From the NCBI RefSeq assembly GCF_905147045.1, contig NC_065904.1:10912001-10976000 (forward strand): 64,000 nucleotides of DNA. Direction: 5' to 3'. Positions within the stretch are counted from its first letter, which is position 1. Every line of letters starts with the position of its first letter. Shown one piece after another: positions 32,691 through 44,750 of the stretch. The position numbers and the translations under genes are program-made. The stretch comes from Nymphalis io (taxonomy: Eukaryota; Arthropoda; Insecta; Lepidoptera; Nymphalidae). The notes under the pieces are model-generated. The model was not told where the DNA came from. It ran no database searches and saw only the letters and a program-made list of their open reading frames with translations.

Positions 32691-33845
32691 ATGACGTTTT
32701 AATCTATAAATATTGAATTCAAAATTTATTCTGGCTTATTTTTGATTAAAAACATTTTGTTAATAAACGGATTAGATGGCCACGTCAATTCAAAAGAAAC
32801 ATTGGACAAAGTAGCGAGGAAAAAGAAAATATTGTTTATTTTACAAATTGCAATGTTTATTTCAAATCCGTCTATTTTTCATATATTTAAAAATAAAAAC
32901 GGCTGTCAACTGTTGTTTCTTTGCACTCGGTTAACGAGTTTGTCAGCCTACATACACGTCATGAACAAAAAAAAAAAAAAAAAAATGACTACTATCGACA
33001 GATGACTTTAAAATTCAATGACTTTATACGAATACTTCTCAGAATTGTCAATATTATTATAACACTAACATTAAGAAAATATTTTAAATGATATATTAAT
33101 AAAAATATTAATTTCTAATAATGAAACCATCAACAATAATTTTAGAAAATTATAATGTTTACCAATAACACATTAATTAATTTAAAAATAATACACTTAA
33201 AACAGTGATCGTTAAGTGTCAAAGACATTAAATCATTAAAATCATTAATACCGTTCAACCTGGTCCCTCCAATTACGGACGATCATTACCAACGGAACAA
33301 ATGACGCCACTGGTGTGAAAAACGTAGCGTAACAGGCAAAAAAATATCATTATTTTGCAAAATACTTTTTGTGATTTTAATTCGAGATGTAAATAAAGAG
33401 TCGACACATATCTTTGCAAATGTGTTACTGTTTCTTTAAATGTATCATGTTTTTTGTACATGCCTTATTATTTAAGTCACCATATAACATGAAGTTGTCT
33501 ATATTTTGGGCGTGCAAGTTTTAAAGTTTTCAACTGTTCTACTTACATCAAGCTGCTCATTTGATACATTAAAATTTATTTACTAATGACTATGTGATAT
33601 TTCCAATGTGCATAAACATATCAAATCAAATAACATTGAATATCGAAATTGTATTTCTTAATTATAGTCAAATTAATTATTATTATTAATTAATTTAGAA
33701 TGGAAATAAAACAGAGGTACTCATAAATCTATAATAATTATTGTCAAATATACTTACGTATGTATTACGTATATATATATAATACTCTACTGAGAACAAA
33801 GATTGATACTTATTCGACCACGCTGGCTTAATGCATCCGCATTGG
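32691..33845. other. No gene; A19 run at about 32968-32985
   Basis: The 87-residue frame at 32742-33005 ends in a poly-lysine encoded by the A-run and has no motif. It is not credible. Confidence 0.5.
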
Positions 33846-33856
33846 TAGTAGTGGAT
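33846..33856 (+). repeat. Left target-site duplication of element I
   Basis: 'tagtagtggat' is repeated exactly at 34012-34022. Confidence 0.88.
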
Positions 33857-34011
33857 CACGGTAGTATGCGCAAGCGATCCTGTGATATCCTCGGAAGATG
33901 CGGTGTGGGTATCGCTGGTTTTTTAGTTGGTATTCCGACCCACATACCACCACCCTCTTTACGTGGGGGAAACGCGTAGACGCGTTTTTCCAGCGAGAAT
34001 AAAAAAAATAT
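33857..34011 (+). mobile_element. Element I: 155-bp retroposed LINE 3' end
   Basis: GC-rich, A-tailed insert between 11-bp duplications. Near its 3' end 'aaacgcgt' and 'acgcgttt' pair around a 2-nt loop, a stem-loop 25 bases from the A-tail. Such hairpins are typical of LINE 3' UTRs recognised by their RT. No coding frame survives and the parent family is unknown. Confidence 0.82.
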
Positions 34012-34022
34012 TAGTAGTGGAT
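34012..34022 (+). repeat. Right target-site duplication of element I
   Basis: Exact repeat of 33846-33856 directly after the A-tail. Confidence 0.88.
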
Positions 34023-34169
34023 GTTCATTAACATATCCAAGGTATATTCGCAGAGCGTCGCAGGCACGTGAGCTCCTTTTTTTATTTTTTAGTAGCTAGA
34101 ATGACTAGTTAATAGATTACGTGGTGGTAAATATTTTAAATAAAGCATTATAACTGGCTCACTAACTCG

Positions 34170-34321
34170 TAAGTCTGTTAGCTAGTTTACTCGGTTCCAG
34201 ATTAGATTCAAATCCCAGGTCAGGGAAACTTAATTTAATGTTTTAGAAATTATCAATATCAGTTAAATATTACATGCCTTAGAAAGCATGTAAAGCCTTT
34301 GGTCTTGCACCAGTATCCCTT
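34170..34321 (+). mobile_element. SINE-D, truncated by repeat B
   Basis: 'gattcaaatcccaggtcagg' (B box and T-arm) and 'gccttagaaagcatgtaaag' match D. The sequence switches to repeat B at about 34322, inside the D tail ('ccttcggattatgag'). Confidence 0.68.
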
Positions 34322-34490
34322 CGGATTATGAGACTACAGACACAAGGGTCGTAAGATCTTAGTTCTCAAGGTTGGTGGAGCATTGGCGATGTAAGCGATG
34401 GCTAATATTTCTTACGATACCTATGGGCGGCAGTGACCACTTACCACCAGGTGACTCATTTGCTCATCCACTTACCAATTTTTTTAAAAA
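34322..34490 (+). mobile_element. Repeat B 3' half, 5'-truncated
   Basis: Starts 'actacagacacaagggtcgt' and runs to 'gaccacttaccaccaggtg' and a short AT tail. The 3'-anchored truncation is as expected for target-primed retroposition. Confidence 0.82.
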
Positions 34491-37296
34491 AGAGAAGGAG
34501 CTTTTCCCGGAACGAGAGTGTAACTAACCAACTGCCAATGTCAACAGGCAACCGCTTCCCTCGCAACTGAAAATGTGCTAGGATCCTAACTTCAACCCAA
34601 TATTTCTTCGAATCCAGTTTTAGGTCAATTGAGACCTGAGCTTCGAAAAAAGAACAGAGCTCACTTAAACTAAAATTATTTCGATTTGCTGGTGGAATTA
34701 TTATTCTATTATACCTAGATTATTTTGCATTTGACTCTACTAGCAATTATGTTCTAAAAATAATATGTATGAAAATTTAAAATAAAATACATGAAAAATT
34801 TCAGTGAATTTTTTCACATATATGTCAAAATTTCTTCAACAAACAATGCGTTGGAATGCATTCAGAGCAACGGCCCTCGACTTCAATCATGTGACATCGG
34901 GTTGCGTCCTAATTTCTTTTACGGTCAATGAACTATACTGAGTGCACTTATACCATTCAGAATAAATAAGAATTATTATTTTATTTTACTTATAGAAATA
35001 TGAATTGATTATTGAAGTGGCATTTGACCTGAGTATTTAAAAAAAAAAAAGATCAATCACGGTTCGACGGTTTTGAATTTAACATCCATTTACTTTGAAT
35101 ATATGCTACTGAATTTCGATCCAGCTCAATTAAACCGTTAGAGATGCAGTGGATGCAGTTTGTGAAAGGCTGGTCAATACAATCTACTACATATATGTTA
35201 ATCTTTTTAGTATATGGCTGAAATATTTCCTTCTTTTTATATACGTAGAATTAGAGTATTTGTCGCAGATGATTTTTGACTAAAATTACAACCAAATAGG
35301 TCATAGGAGTCAACGATAATGCGACAGGCCTCGATGGTGAGATAAGCTGAATGCCATCCAGATATATTGGTCTTATTTTGAAAAAAATAGTCTGTTGTAG
35401 AAAGGGAGAAGAGAAACCTATCAGCACATAACAGCTGATAGTAAATAGTAATACAGTTAAAAAAATTACTACAGTTTAAAAATATCGCATTGCTAAGTCT
35501 GTATTGAGATACATAAAGATATTGTCAGCATTATGATATATTCAGGATGTTGTTCTATCGAGGTATATAGAAAACCAGAAATTGTTGACGTAAATTAACC
35601 AACAATTTATTTTTTCTGAATCGGAAGTGTGCCAATTATTTTCAAGCGTGTACTGAGCACTAGAGTTATATGATTGACTTTACAATTGATATACAAAATC
35701 TGATCTGATCAAGGGAATTGATCCTATTAATCATTTATGGAAAGCTTTCAATAGACAAAAAAAAACAAACCAAACAAAATAATTGTCGTTTAACAACAAT
35801 TTCCCGTAGCTATAAACGGCTCATAAATTTAATTACTTAATGCAAAATTTGATTTACAACTCAGTGTGCGGTGGGACCGACGAAATCACACAACGGCCGC
35901 AGGAATCGGCAATCTGCCAAAAATCTCGAATGTACCAAAAAAATAGGCCATTCGTAATTTTAATGGGCAAAAATAATAAGCTGGGCCGATTTATCATTGG
36001 TCGGATGGGTCTGTTCTTGATTTTTCATACGTTTTGGCTTTATATTGCTACGCTATTGCCAAAGAGTTAAAAGATTTAGATTGGGTCTATTAAATTACAT
36101 TGCCCACTATGATTCATTTTGAATTATTTCTATAAAGAAAATGTACTGGAAAAGAATGCTCATATAAAAATGATACTTCTAATAAAAACTACTTAAGCTT
36201 TCTTTTCGTATACTTTATTCATACTAAGTCTTTAACCGCGACCGTAGCCTTTGTATTTTGACGTTTCGACGGCTGTTTTTTTCGTGTTCAGGATCTGGAA
36301 GCCAATTCTGTTAATACATAAGGGTCACATCCTTTCTGTAAATAAAACGGACTTTCTCAAAATTGAGATTAAATTTTCATTGAATAGATTCAACAAAAAT
36401 GGAATCCTTAAAATCATGTAAATTCGTTATTCTTAAAAAATATCTAAATATAAGACAACAAATTACAAAACTAGTTTTTTTTTCATTCTTTTGAAAACCT
36501 ATTTGTTTTTTTTTCTTTAATTGTACATGGATTCATCCTTGTTCATATTGATTGGGTCCGCGAATATATTAAGTAGTGAAACAATAAATAATTGAAAGAA
36601 CATATTTTTTAACTAAGTTATTTATTCAAGTGCTTGGGTTTAATATTTTCTTTATATTGAAACGAGACCCTTTAGGTTTAAACCTATCCATCATACAGCT
36701 TCGTTACTATAATCATATATCATACATTCAAATCATCTTATTATTATTTTAATGCCAACTAAGCATATACATATGTATATAAATAGGAAGAGATGCCTCC
36801 TTTCCTTTACCTCTGGCCGCACGCATACCATTCCTTTTATTACTATGTTAAAAAAAATAATAATAATAAAAAAATATAAATATTCAGTATTTTATAAGAG
36901 AAGAGAATAGTTAACGATCACATAAGTGAAACTGTTTATATTATTATTCAAAAAAAGAATCTCAAAAATAGGAATGAAATTATTTATCATATTAATTACT
37001 CGTAAGATCACATCCATATATTATTATAACGTTAAATGTAAATAACTGTCTTGGAAATAGAAACATCAAAGGCGGAGAAGGTCGACCGAATTTTGATCCT
37101 AATCTGAAATACGATATTCAATAAACATTTGCGAACTTTGATTAAATATTCATTCCCAATATAAATGTTAATTTTATTTTAAAAGTGTATCTTGTAATAT
37201 ATAATATTTACTATCGAGTATAATTATTATGCTTCAAGGCATAAGTTTTTACGTCAATTTATGTTTTTTTTTGTTTTGTAATTTTCTATTCATTGA
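34491..37296. other. 2.8 kb without recognisable features
   Basis: Low repeat content compared with the rest of the window. The 76-residue frame at 35840-36070 has no motif. This is one of the better stretches for unique host sequence. Confidence 0.55.
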
Positions 37297-37552
37297 CATT
37301 GGATGGCATAGTGGCTAGAAAACGTGAATCTTATCCCAAGATTAAAAATTCAAACCTGGGTCTATCTAGTTTTCGTTGTATTTTGTTTTTAAAATTGATC
37401 TCGTCTTCGGTTATAAATACAAAAATCGAAAATCTGTTTGTGTTATTTGAAATTCTGCCACATGTATACACCAATTCACTTTAGGTAGAATAATCCCCAA
37501 ACCGTCTCCTCAAAAGTAGAAGACCTATATCCAAGAATAGGAAATTTTCACT
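37297..37552 (+). mobile_element. SINE-A, diverged
   Basis: 'ggatggcatagtggctagaa' (A box), 'attcaaacctgggt' (B box), 'gaaattctgccacatgta' and 'ccaaaccgtctcctcaaaag'. Old, with an altered middle. Confidence 0.7.
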
Positions 37553-38089
37553 GTTACTTTTCTTTACTTTATAATTTTTATTCTACACCACAAAGATATT
37601 AAAGAAAAATAAACACAATAACATTCCTTACTTATATACTATTTAAATATTTTCTTTTTTGTAATTTTCTTATTTTAATCGATTGTATTATGTTGCTATT
37701 CAAAAAATACATGAATAAGTTCATTCCATTCATATAAAACTAGTTTCCCTCTTCCTGCCTCCTAAACAGCCTTTGAGAATTTTCACAATCCCTCTGTAGC
37801 GTAAGGCAATCATATAATGCAAGGGTGACATGTAGGTAGACGGACGGCCGGACAAAAGGCCCTCGTTTGAAAGCAAGAATGCGCTTCTCACTTAGTTTAT
37901 TGGACAACTACATGAAATTGTTTGTTATTTTCCGAAAAAATATACACTCATTTCGAAATAGAATAGAAATATTCATGTTATTTGATTGAAAATTCATAAT
38001 AATATTATATTAATGTTCAATTTATCATATTTAAAAATTCATTTATGGTAAATTTTTATTATATGAATAGTATATTAACAAAAAATGAA
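37553..38089. other. No recognisable feature
   Basis: AT-rich, no family match. Confidence 0.55.
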
Positions 38090-38280
38090 CTGAACTCATT
38101 GGTCTTGTGGTTAGCTTCTAGTACTACAGATCCCGAGATCCTGGGTTCAAATTCCAGCTTGGGCCGTATTGCGGTGCTTCGGATAGCACGTAAAGATTTT
38201 GATGCTGCGCCACCAGTCTATCCGGTCGTGTCGGATTTGCCGTCCTATCAGATTATGACAACGAAATTCACGTCCTTTAT
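38090..38280 (+). mobile_element. SINE-D, internally deleted
   Basis: 'cattggtcttgtggttagct' and 'ctgggttcaaattccagctt' are joined directly to 'gcttcggatagcacgtaaag'. The 'ttattgggttttt...ggagtctgg' segment is lost. The tail continues with 'ggtcgtgtcggatttgccgt'. Confidence 0.82.
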
Positions 38281-39049
38281 CATATAAAAAAATTATCATG
38301 TGTAATATACGAGCTCATGAATTTCGCTTCTCTTATTATTTTTTTCATTTAAGTTTTATCAATTGCTAAACATAAAGCAAACGGTGTGTTTTTATTATTT
38401 TTTTATTAATGTTGAAAATTATATTTATAATAATTACTCAATATATTACTAAAGGTAGATTTAATAAAATAATTATAAAACGTAATAAAGGACAAGCGCA
38501 GTCAGTGTAGACGATGTTAAATAATTCAGAATATTTTCATTACTGCTTACACAAAGGAATAAATATTATTCATCTGTTCAACAAAAGTATGGGTCATTTA
38601 TAATTTAATAATACTATAACAAAGGAGTGTCTACGTAAATGTGTTTTAAAAATTATTATGCTGTTTGCCTCAAAGCTTGTTATTTGAGCAGGAATTTATA
38701 CAAATTACCCCAAGGATATATGGCTCAGTATTTCCGCTGGATGCATTATTTTATCAGAGTTACATTCATATGTGTCAAATATGCATGTAGTGTTTCAGTT
38801 ATTAGTAATGTATAATTAATTTTATTTATTTCAGTGTCAAAATATCAATGAATGCTTATTAATATTGAGAAGTTTATACTTTCTGCCAGTCTCAAATATG
38901 TACAGGTGAAATAACAATTTTATTTATTTACGCAGCGACACCTACCGAGTCCGATCTAAACTACCCTTACCAACTCAAAAACACATAAAAACTTTAATCA
39001 AATTTATCTTAATATGCCTCTATTGATATTTTTACACATTATTTGTGTG
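38281..39049. other. No recognisable feature
   Basis: AT-rich, no family match. Confidence 0.55.
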
Positions 39050-39203
39050 TTTGTGTATCCTCCAGATCGATTTCAGCCACAGCGGTCTCAAGGGCACGAA
39101 AGAAAAACTCAATAACATTTTATCAGATCCGACCTTGGGTTTGAACCCAGGACCTCGGGATCTGCGCCTTTTTATCTAGCCACTAGACCAACGAGGTAGT
39201 TAT
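39050..39203 (-). mobile_element. SINE-D, head plus tail, middle deleted
   Basis: In reverse: head 'ctacctcgttggtctagtgg', 'cctgggttcaaacccaaggt', then directly the tail end 'atcgatctggagga'. The middle is missing, a different deletion from the 38.1 kb copy. Confidence 0.82.
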
Positions 39204-39809
39204 GAATAGAGACCTATAATTTATATATTGTGACACTATTCATATGACCCAGGGAGAAGAGGCGAATGCCCGTTAGGTGAATTATATCTACCAATAAAGA
39301 CTACAATTCGTGATCACGACGGTTACGGCATGAGTACAACGAAGATATATCTTGATGGTAGAATATTTGGTGGTACCATAATATTCATGATCTCTGATTA
39401 TACTTATATTTAGCTAAATTAGTCAACTAAAACTTGACTAATATTGCTAGACATGATATACAATAAAAATTATGAAGTTTTAGCGACACACCTTTTCCAC
39501 TCCTTCGTGTTTACGAGCTGAACGATACATGTTTAATTAATTACAATGGCGGAGTTATGTTATGAGAACTAGATTTATAAATAATGAAATATATAAATTA
39601 ATCCCTGAAATTCGAAATTTAAAAATGGAATTATAGCAATTTCAAATAACAATAAATATTTCGGTGGTATAATACTATCTTAATCAATATTAACGGGAAC
39701 TGGTCTTGTATTCTCCGTCTTTAGTTTGACATGTAATCGAATTCCATAATTTTAAGAGTATTTTCAAAATAAAGAATTTTTATGAAAAAACAAAAACTGA
39801 ATTTTTCCC
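39204..39809. other. No recognisable feature
   Basis: AT-rich, no family match. Confidence 0.55.
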
Positions 39810-39905
39810 TCTAATGGGTTTAGACCTCTTAACCTTTTGAGGAGACGGCTTGGAATATTTTCTACCACGATGCTCAAATGCGAGTTGGTGGATATATATT
39901 GTCGA
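39810..39905 (-). mobile_element. SINE-A 3' fragment
   Basis: 'ttttgaggagacggcttgga', 'ctaccacgatgctcaaatgc' and 'gagttggtgga' match the 3' part in reverse. Confidence 0.65.
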
Positions 39906-40170
39906 TTATTATCTGATGTTATTAACCTGCAAATGTGTTTTCGTTCTTTGTGCATTGCTTCGTCTTCTTAATAAAAATATAGTAACGCAAGAAAAGAACA
40001 CCAATACCAACTGACACACCAATAGACGTAGTTAAACCTGATTCTGTCAAAAATAAAATGAAATAAAATTAATTTATTTGTTGAACGTTACAACTAAAAG
40101 TTAAAACAAGAAAATTTTAATACTAGTTGTAAATTGTGTGTAACTATGAATAATAGGTACTAAAATAAAT

Positions 40171-40466
40171 AAAAAGCCGAGATGGCCTAGTGGTTAGAAC
40201 GCGTGAATCTTAACCGATGATCGTGGGTTCAACCACTGAATTTTCATGTGCTTAATTTGTGTTTATAATTCATCTCGTGCTTGACGGTGAAGGAAAACAT
40301 CGTGAGGAAACCTGCATGTGTCTAATTTCATTGAAATTCTGCCACATGTGTATTCTACCAATCCGCATTGGAGCAGCGTGGTGGAAAAAGCTCCAAACCT
40401 TCTTCTTAAAAGGGAGAGGAGGCCTTAGCCCAGCAGTGGGACATTAACAGGCTGTTACTGATACTG
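40171..40466 (+). mobile_element. SINE-A, near full length, with TSD
   Basis: A box 'gatggcctagtggttagaac' and a B box 'ggttcaacc' that has lost the usual 'acccgggcaag'. The body is complete to 'aggctgttac'. A 9-bp duplication 'aaaataaat' flanks it (40162-40170 and 40467-40475). The shortened T-arm is a local deletion. Confidence 0.88.
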
Positions 40467-40587
40467 AAAATAAATTATTCATCCACTGATGTCAACCTAG
40501 ATGATAATAATACTTTGGTACTAAATCGATAGTCTCCTGGCAATTTATTTACTATATTAAAAACTGCAAGCTATTACGAATAACGAA

Positions 40588-40603
40588 TTGACCATATGGT
40601 CAA
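40588..40603. repeat. Perfect 16-bp palindrome
   Basis: 'ttgaccatatggtcaa' is self-complementary and lies 21 bases before a second palindrome. Confidence 0.93.
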
Positions 40604-40624
40604 CCGACCGGGCTTATAAAACAC

Positions 40625-40644
40625 GCGGGTTTATATAAACCCGC
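40625..40644. repeat. Perfect 20-bp palindrome
   Basis: 'gcgggtttatataaacccgc' is self-complementary. It sits in a locally GC-richer block (about 40585-40675) matching no repeat family here. Confidence 0.94.
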
Positions 40645-41075
40645 CGAGTTTCTTTCGCCGGTCCTTTTAAGCTCTGGTCATTTTCCCGAAGCACTTTTAG
40701 TTTTTACTCTGACTAACGAAAAGCATTTTCCATATTATGACATTTACGGACTGTAACTTGATTTTATTACTTTAAGCCATACTAATTATTGAATGGAGAA
40801 TCATTTGGAGCATCTCGATATTGTGACTTTAATGTCAGCTTTACATTTCTCAGAATGCAAACAATGTCATCTCATAAATCCTCTCGTCCGTATAAATCCC
40901 ATCAGAGCTATGTGTGCTTAAATTCAATCTGTAATAATACTGACCAAAATATCAGTATTATAAATTGAAGTACAATAAAGCACTGTAGCTTGGCATGGAC
41001 TATTAAGTAAATAAAGGATACGTATTACGTTGTGAAAATATGGTTTAGGCCTTTGAAGGATGATAAATCTTACTT

Positions 41076-41225
41076 GAGCCCGGATGGCCCAGTGAAAGCT
41101 TTGATGACCCAGTGGTTAGAGTGGTTCTGTATTTTACGAAGATTGTTTCATGAGTATTTTCAAACCTTAATGAAGACTATAATTTGTATTTATAATTCAT
41201 GTCGCACGGTGCTGAAGAAATACAT
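41076..41225 (+). mobile_element. SINE-A 5' half, diverged
   Basis: 'gagcccggatggcccagtga' and 'gacccagtggttagagtggt' suggest a locally duplicated A-box segment. 'tgtatttataattcatgtcg' is body. The B box is not recognisable and the 3' half is missing. Confidence 0.6.
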
Positions 41226-41345
41226 CAAAAGTCAAAAAGTCAAAAATCTTTATTCAATATAGAAGTGTTACATATCATTATTGATTGTGAAATATCTACC
41301 ACCGTTTCGGAAATAAACACCTCAGACATGAGAGGAACAATAAGT
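41226..41345 (-). mobile_element. Candidate LINE 3' end (-)
   Basis: The reverse complement ends 'ttgaataaagatttttgact' plus 'ttttgac' repeats. AATAAA followed by a short tandem repeat is a common lepidopteran LINE 3' terminus. Coding sequence is absent. Confidence 0.55.
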
Positions 41346-41546
41346 AGTAATATACAATAATGTAATTATATTTTGTAAATCTCAAGTCGCATGAAAATCT
41401 GCTTCACATATACCCACGAATTAAAGTAGCATGATTGAATGACTACAAACTTCTTGTTCTTAAATAGAGAGGGGATTTAACCCAATCTTACAAATATTAT
41501 ACGACTAAATACAAAGTTGTTTATGAAAGGATGTTTGTAATTACAA

Positions 41547-41675
41547 TTTTTTTTAATTTTTTTTATGTGCGCCGGGATGGCAAATGACTCTACTCCACCT
41601 GATGGTAAGTGGTAGTAGAGTCCAAACGCGACGACGGCCAGTACAGTCGGGAAGAATGTTCTGTATGGAATAATG
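41547..41675 (-). mobile_element. LINE-L copy 3, only the 3' end
   Basis: In reverse: 'gtactggccgtcgtcgcgtt', 'tggactctactaccacttac', 'catcaggtggagtagagtca', 'tttgccatcccggcg', then an A/T-rich tail. It aligns to 27193-27308 of copy 2. The coding region is entirely lost. Confidence 0.9.
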
Positions 41676-42670
41676 GAATAACATTCGATTTAATACGTTC
41701 ATGCATCGTGCAACCGAGTTTAATCTTTGCATTAAAAATCTTCGCAGCCGTGTTATTTGTGTGGTAAGGATACATCAAACGATTTTATTGGAGATGAAAA
41801 AGTTTTTTTTACAATACTTTTATGTTTTTATTCCGAAGTAAAATCACAAAATCCTAAAATTTAGATTGTGTTGCTATAATATCTGATATTTCGTAATAAA
41901 AAAAAAAAATTAGAGTCATTGCAGTTCATGTCGGGTATTAGCCAATTATTCATAAAAAAATACAGAGAGCGAAACAGGGAGGTAACTGCTATTTAAACGA
42001 ATATTCGTTACATTCAAACATAGAACAGTGTATCACGAAAGCATTGTTTATACTGACTGAATAAAAAGAATGTTTTGTAAAATAAAATGTGTAAAGTAAT
42101 TTTAGTAGTGAAATATTGCAGTCGCGTGTCGACTCGCCTCTAAATAATAGATTAGCAAGCGCATAAAACGCTTCTGGTCAAAGACCAAATAATTATGCAG
42201 TTGTGGAAATTTCATTAATAACCACTTAAGCTCTTTTAAAATCAAATTATATATTACAATTTTATATGATATATAAACTTATCAGCCTTGTCTAGCTTAA
42301 TGTAATACAAGAGAGTTGTATGTATATCCAATTTTTTTGCTAAATATTTTCATCTGTTTTAAGTAGGCATCGGTATTATTGTCAGAAGTCAGTTATTATA
42401 AATTATATTATTTCATTATAGCTTAATTTACATACGCAGAAATTAAATTTACAAAAATTACTAAACATTAAATTAAAAGTAAATAATATCTCCAAGTTCC
42501 AATAAATGATTAGAATTTCATAAATTGTTCTTTACTCGACGTAATTATCAACAATTTCTTTGACTCATATGTGTGTGCATTGTGGTACGATAATAAGATT
42601 AACGTAATTTTTACTAACGAAACTAATTTTATATAAATTACCAGTCAGTATCAGTCAGTAAAAATATATA
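41676..42670. other. No recognisable feature
   Basis: AT-rich, no family match. The small minus frame at 41590-41778 overlaps the LINE fragment. Confidence 0.55.
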
Positions 42671-42790
42671 TCTATTTATTTATTAATCTTTTATTGCACA
42701 CAATTTACAAACATATAAAAGTACAAGTAGTACATATAGTATGCAAAGGCCTTATCACTTACAGTGATCTCTTCCAGGCGACCTCTGTGA
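42671..42790 (-). mobile_element. Candidate LINE 3' end (-), 'cctggaagag' type
   Basis: The reverse complement reads 'ggtcgcctggaagagatcac', 'gtgataaggcctttgca', then 'gtgcaataaaagattaataa'. The 'cgcctggaagagatc...gataaggcc...caataaa' series is a frequent 3' end of moth and butterfly LINEs; identification is from memory of that pattern. Confidence 0.6.
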
Positions 42791-43162
42791 AAAGAAATAT
42801 TTATATTTTTTAGCCAGGATCATTTATCGGGCGTTAAATACAGATCAAATTCGATCTCGTGACAGCCGCCATTTTAATCATAATTATATCGATAAGCCCA
42901 AAATGTATGATGTATCTGCCGATTAATCTTTGCATCTTGCTCGATATCCCCTTTTCTATGCAAACACATAAAAGCTTGTGCATTTCAAACAGAAAAAAAA
43001 ATCTACTTGAACCCTATGCAAGTGCACGCACGAATATTATAATTCTCCTTATGATATACGTGAAATGTTCTGAATAGAGTTTTTTTGCCTTGCTTAATAT
43101 TAAAGTTTTATTCGTCGTACAGTCGATGGTACCAACTTTATATAAGCCTATAAACTTAGTTG

Positions 43163-43194
43163 ATTGTCATTAAAACTGCAGTTTTAATGACAAT
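43163..43194. repeat. Perfect 32-bp palindrome, no loop
   Basis: 'attgtcattaaaactg' is followed directly by its exact reverse complement. The flanks are AT-rich and unclassified. Confidence 0.96.
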
Positions 43195-43349
43195 GGATGC
43201 CAACATTCGTCTAGTTGAACCATGGTTTTTTTTACGTATAATTACACTAACTCAAACATCTAAGCAATAATAGGCATTATTGCTATAAGCAGTTAAAGAG
43301 CGTACTTGCATAGATTTTAGTCAGCAGCAAAGCTCAAATATGGAATACT

Positions 43350-43649
43350 TTTTTTTTTTTTTTTTATAGAATAGGAAGGCGGACGAGCATATGGGCCACC
43401 TGATGGTAAGTGGTCACCAACGCTCTTAGACATTGGCATTGTAAGAAATGTCAACCATCGCTTACATATCCAATGCGCCACCAACCTTGGGAACTAAGAT
43501 TTTATGTCCCTTGTGCCTGTAATTACACTGGCTCACTCACCCTTCAAACCGGAACACAACAATATCAAGTATTGCTGTTTTGCGGTAGAATATCTGATGA
43601 GTGGGTGGTACCTACCCAGACGAGCTTGCACAAAGCTCTACCACCAGTA
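43350..43649 (-). mobile_element. Repeat B, full-length (-)
   Basis: Starts with an 18-base T-run (the A-tail in reverse), then 'tagaataggaaggcggacga', 'ccacctgatggtaagtgg', and ends 'ctctaccaccagta'. The 83-residue plus frame is a shadow that recurs in other B copies. Confidence 0.9.
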
Positions 43650-44449
43650 GAAGTAAATTAAAATAAAAGAAAGTATAAATAAATCTTAAATACAGTAATT
43701 TAAGATTTATTTATTTTTTGTAAGTTATAAGTTCAAAAGCAAAAATCTCATACCTTATCCAATCCAATCGGGAATCCACAACAGCGCGGTTTTCAAGATA
43801 TTTCCTGCCTTGCAAAACAAATCTGTGGAACCAGCTTTCACCAGCGACTTTTTCGAACCGATATGACTTAGAAATCTTCTAGAAAAGAGCCTACTCATTC
43901 CTTAAAGTTCAAGGTATTTCTAATTCTCAAATGTAATACTTCTACATCGAACAAATGAAATAAATAAGTGTATATCAACGAATGTAGTAATTAAACCATT
44001 TCATTTACTAATGATATGAGTTAGCGATTAAAAATTTTTAATTGTTTATGCAGTTCACATCATGTTAGCGACGCCCAGTTATTCTCTATGGGATAATATG
44101 TATGGGTGTGACACTGCATTACCATAGCTCATATTTTACAAATTTTATTACACATTCCTTAGGATTTATGGCTTCATTCTTTAATTTGCTATACATCACA
44201 ATACTTTTAGAAAAAAAATATTTTATATAAATTGAATTATGACAAATAAATACAGTTCAACCTTCTATTACCATGAACAGAATTTTTAATTTTTAATAAA
44301 GCCAAAAAACATCAATAACCTAAAACTTAATTAACACATAATCGTGAAAAAAAAAACGTTCTAAACAAAGCAAACACAATATCCGTTGTACATGATCCAT
44401 AAAAAAATATACAAACGAGCAAATACTGTTTAAATGTAACGCCTTCATT
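43650..44449. other. No recognisable feature
   Basis: AT-rich, no family match. Confidence 0.5.
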
Positions 44450-44750
44450 TCAGCACTCGCCGCCATTTTGTTGAGACGCTAAAAAAGCGAATCAGGGAAA
44501 TACCATTTTCGTCTGAATAGGTCAAATGAGGTGATAACTGCAACGGGCCAGGCGCGGAACGGGACGAGTGAGAAACAATGGAACTTTACGTGGCCAATTA
44601 AACTTAACGGCTAGGAAATTAAGTCGGTATCACGGGACGCCCGTCGGCCATTTTCTTTTTGCAGCGCGTCCGTTCCCGCGCTTTTCAACGTCAATTGACT
44701 TTTTATACCCTAGTTTATTAAAAGACTAGCGCTCTAGCGGTCTTATCGTT
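44450..44750. other. GC-richer, apparently unique block
   Basis: Higher GC and more CpG than surrounding sequence ('ccaggcgcggaacgggacga', 'cacgggacgcccgtcggcc', 'cagcgcgtccgttcccgcgc'). 'gccattttg' and 'gccattttc' flank its centre. It holds no long frame, A-tail or family match. It could be a promoter, a conserved noncoding element or an old GC-rich transposon. Confidence 0.35.

Noticed and set aside
43410..43661. Conserved peptide frame also seen at 46656-46889 and 57977-58186
   Set aside because: The frame recurs because repeat B recurs. It is open by chance on one strand and decays in older copies without regard to reading frame.
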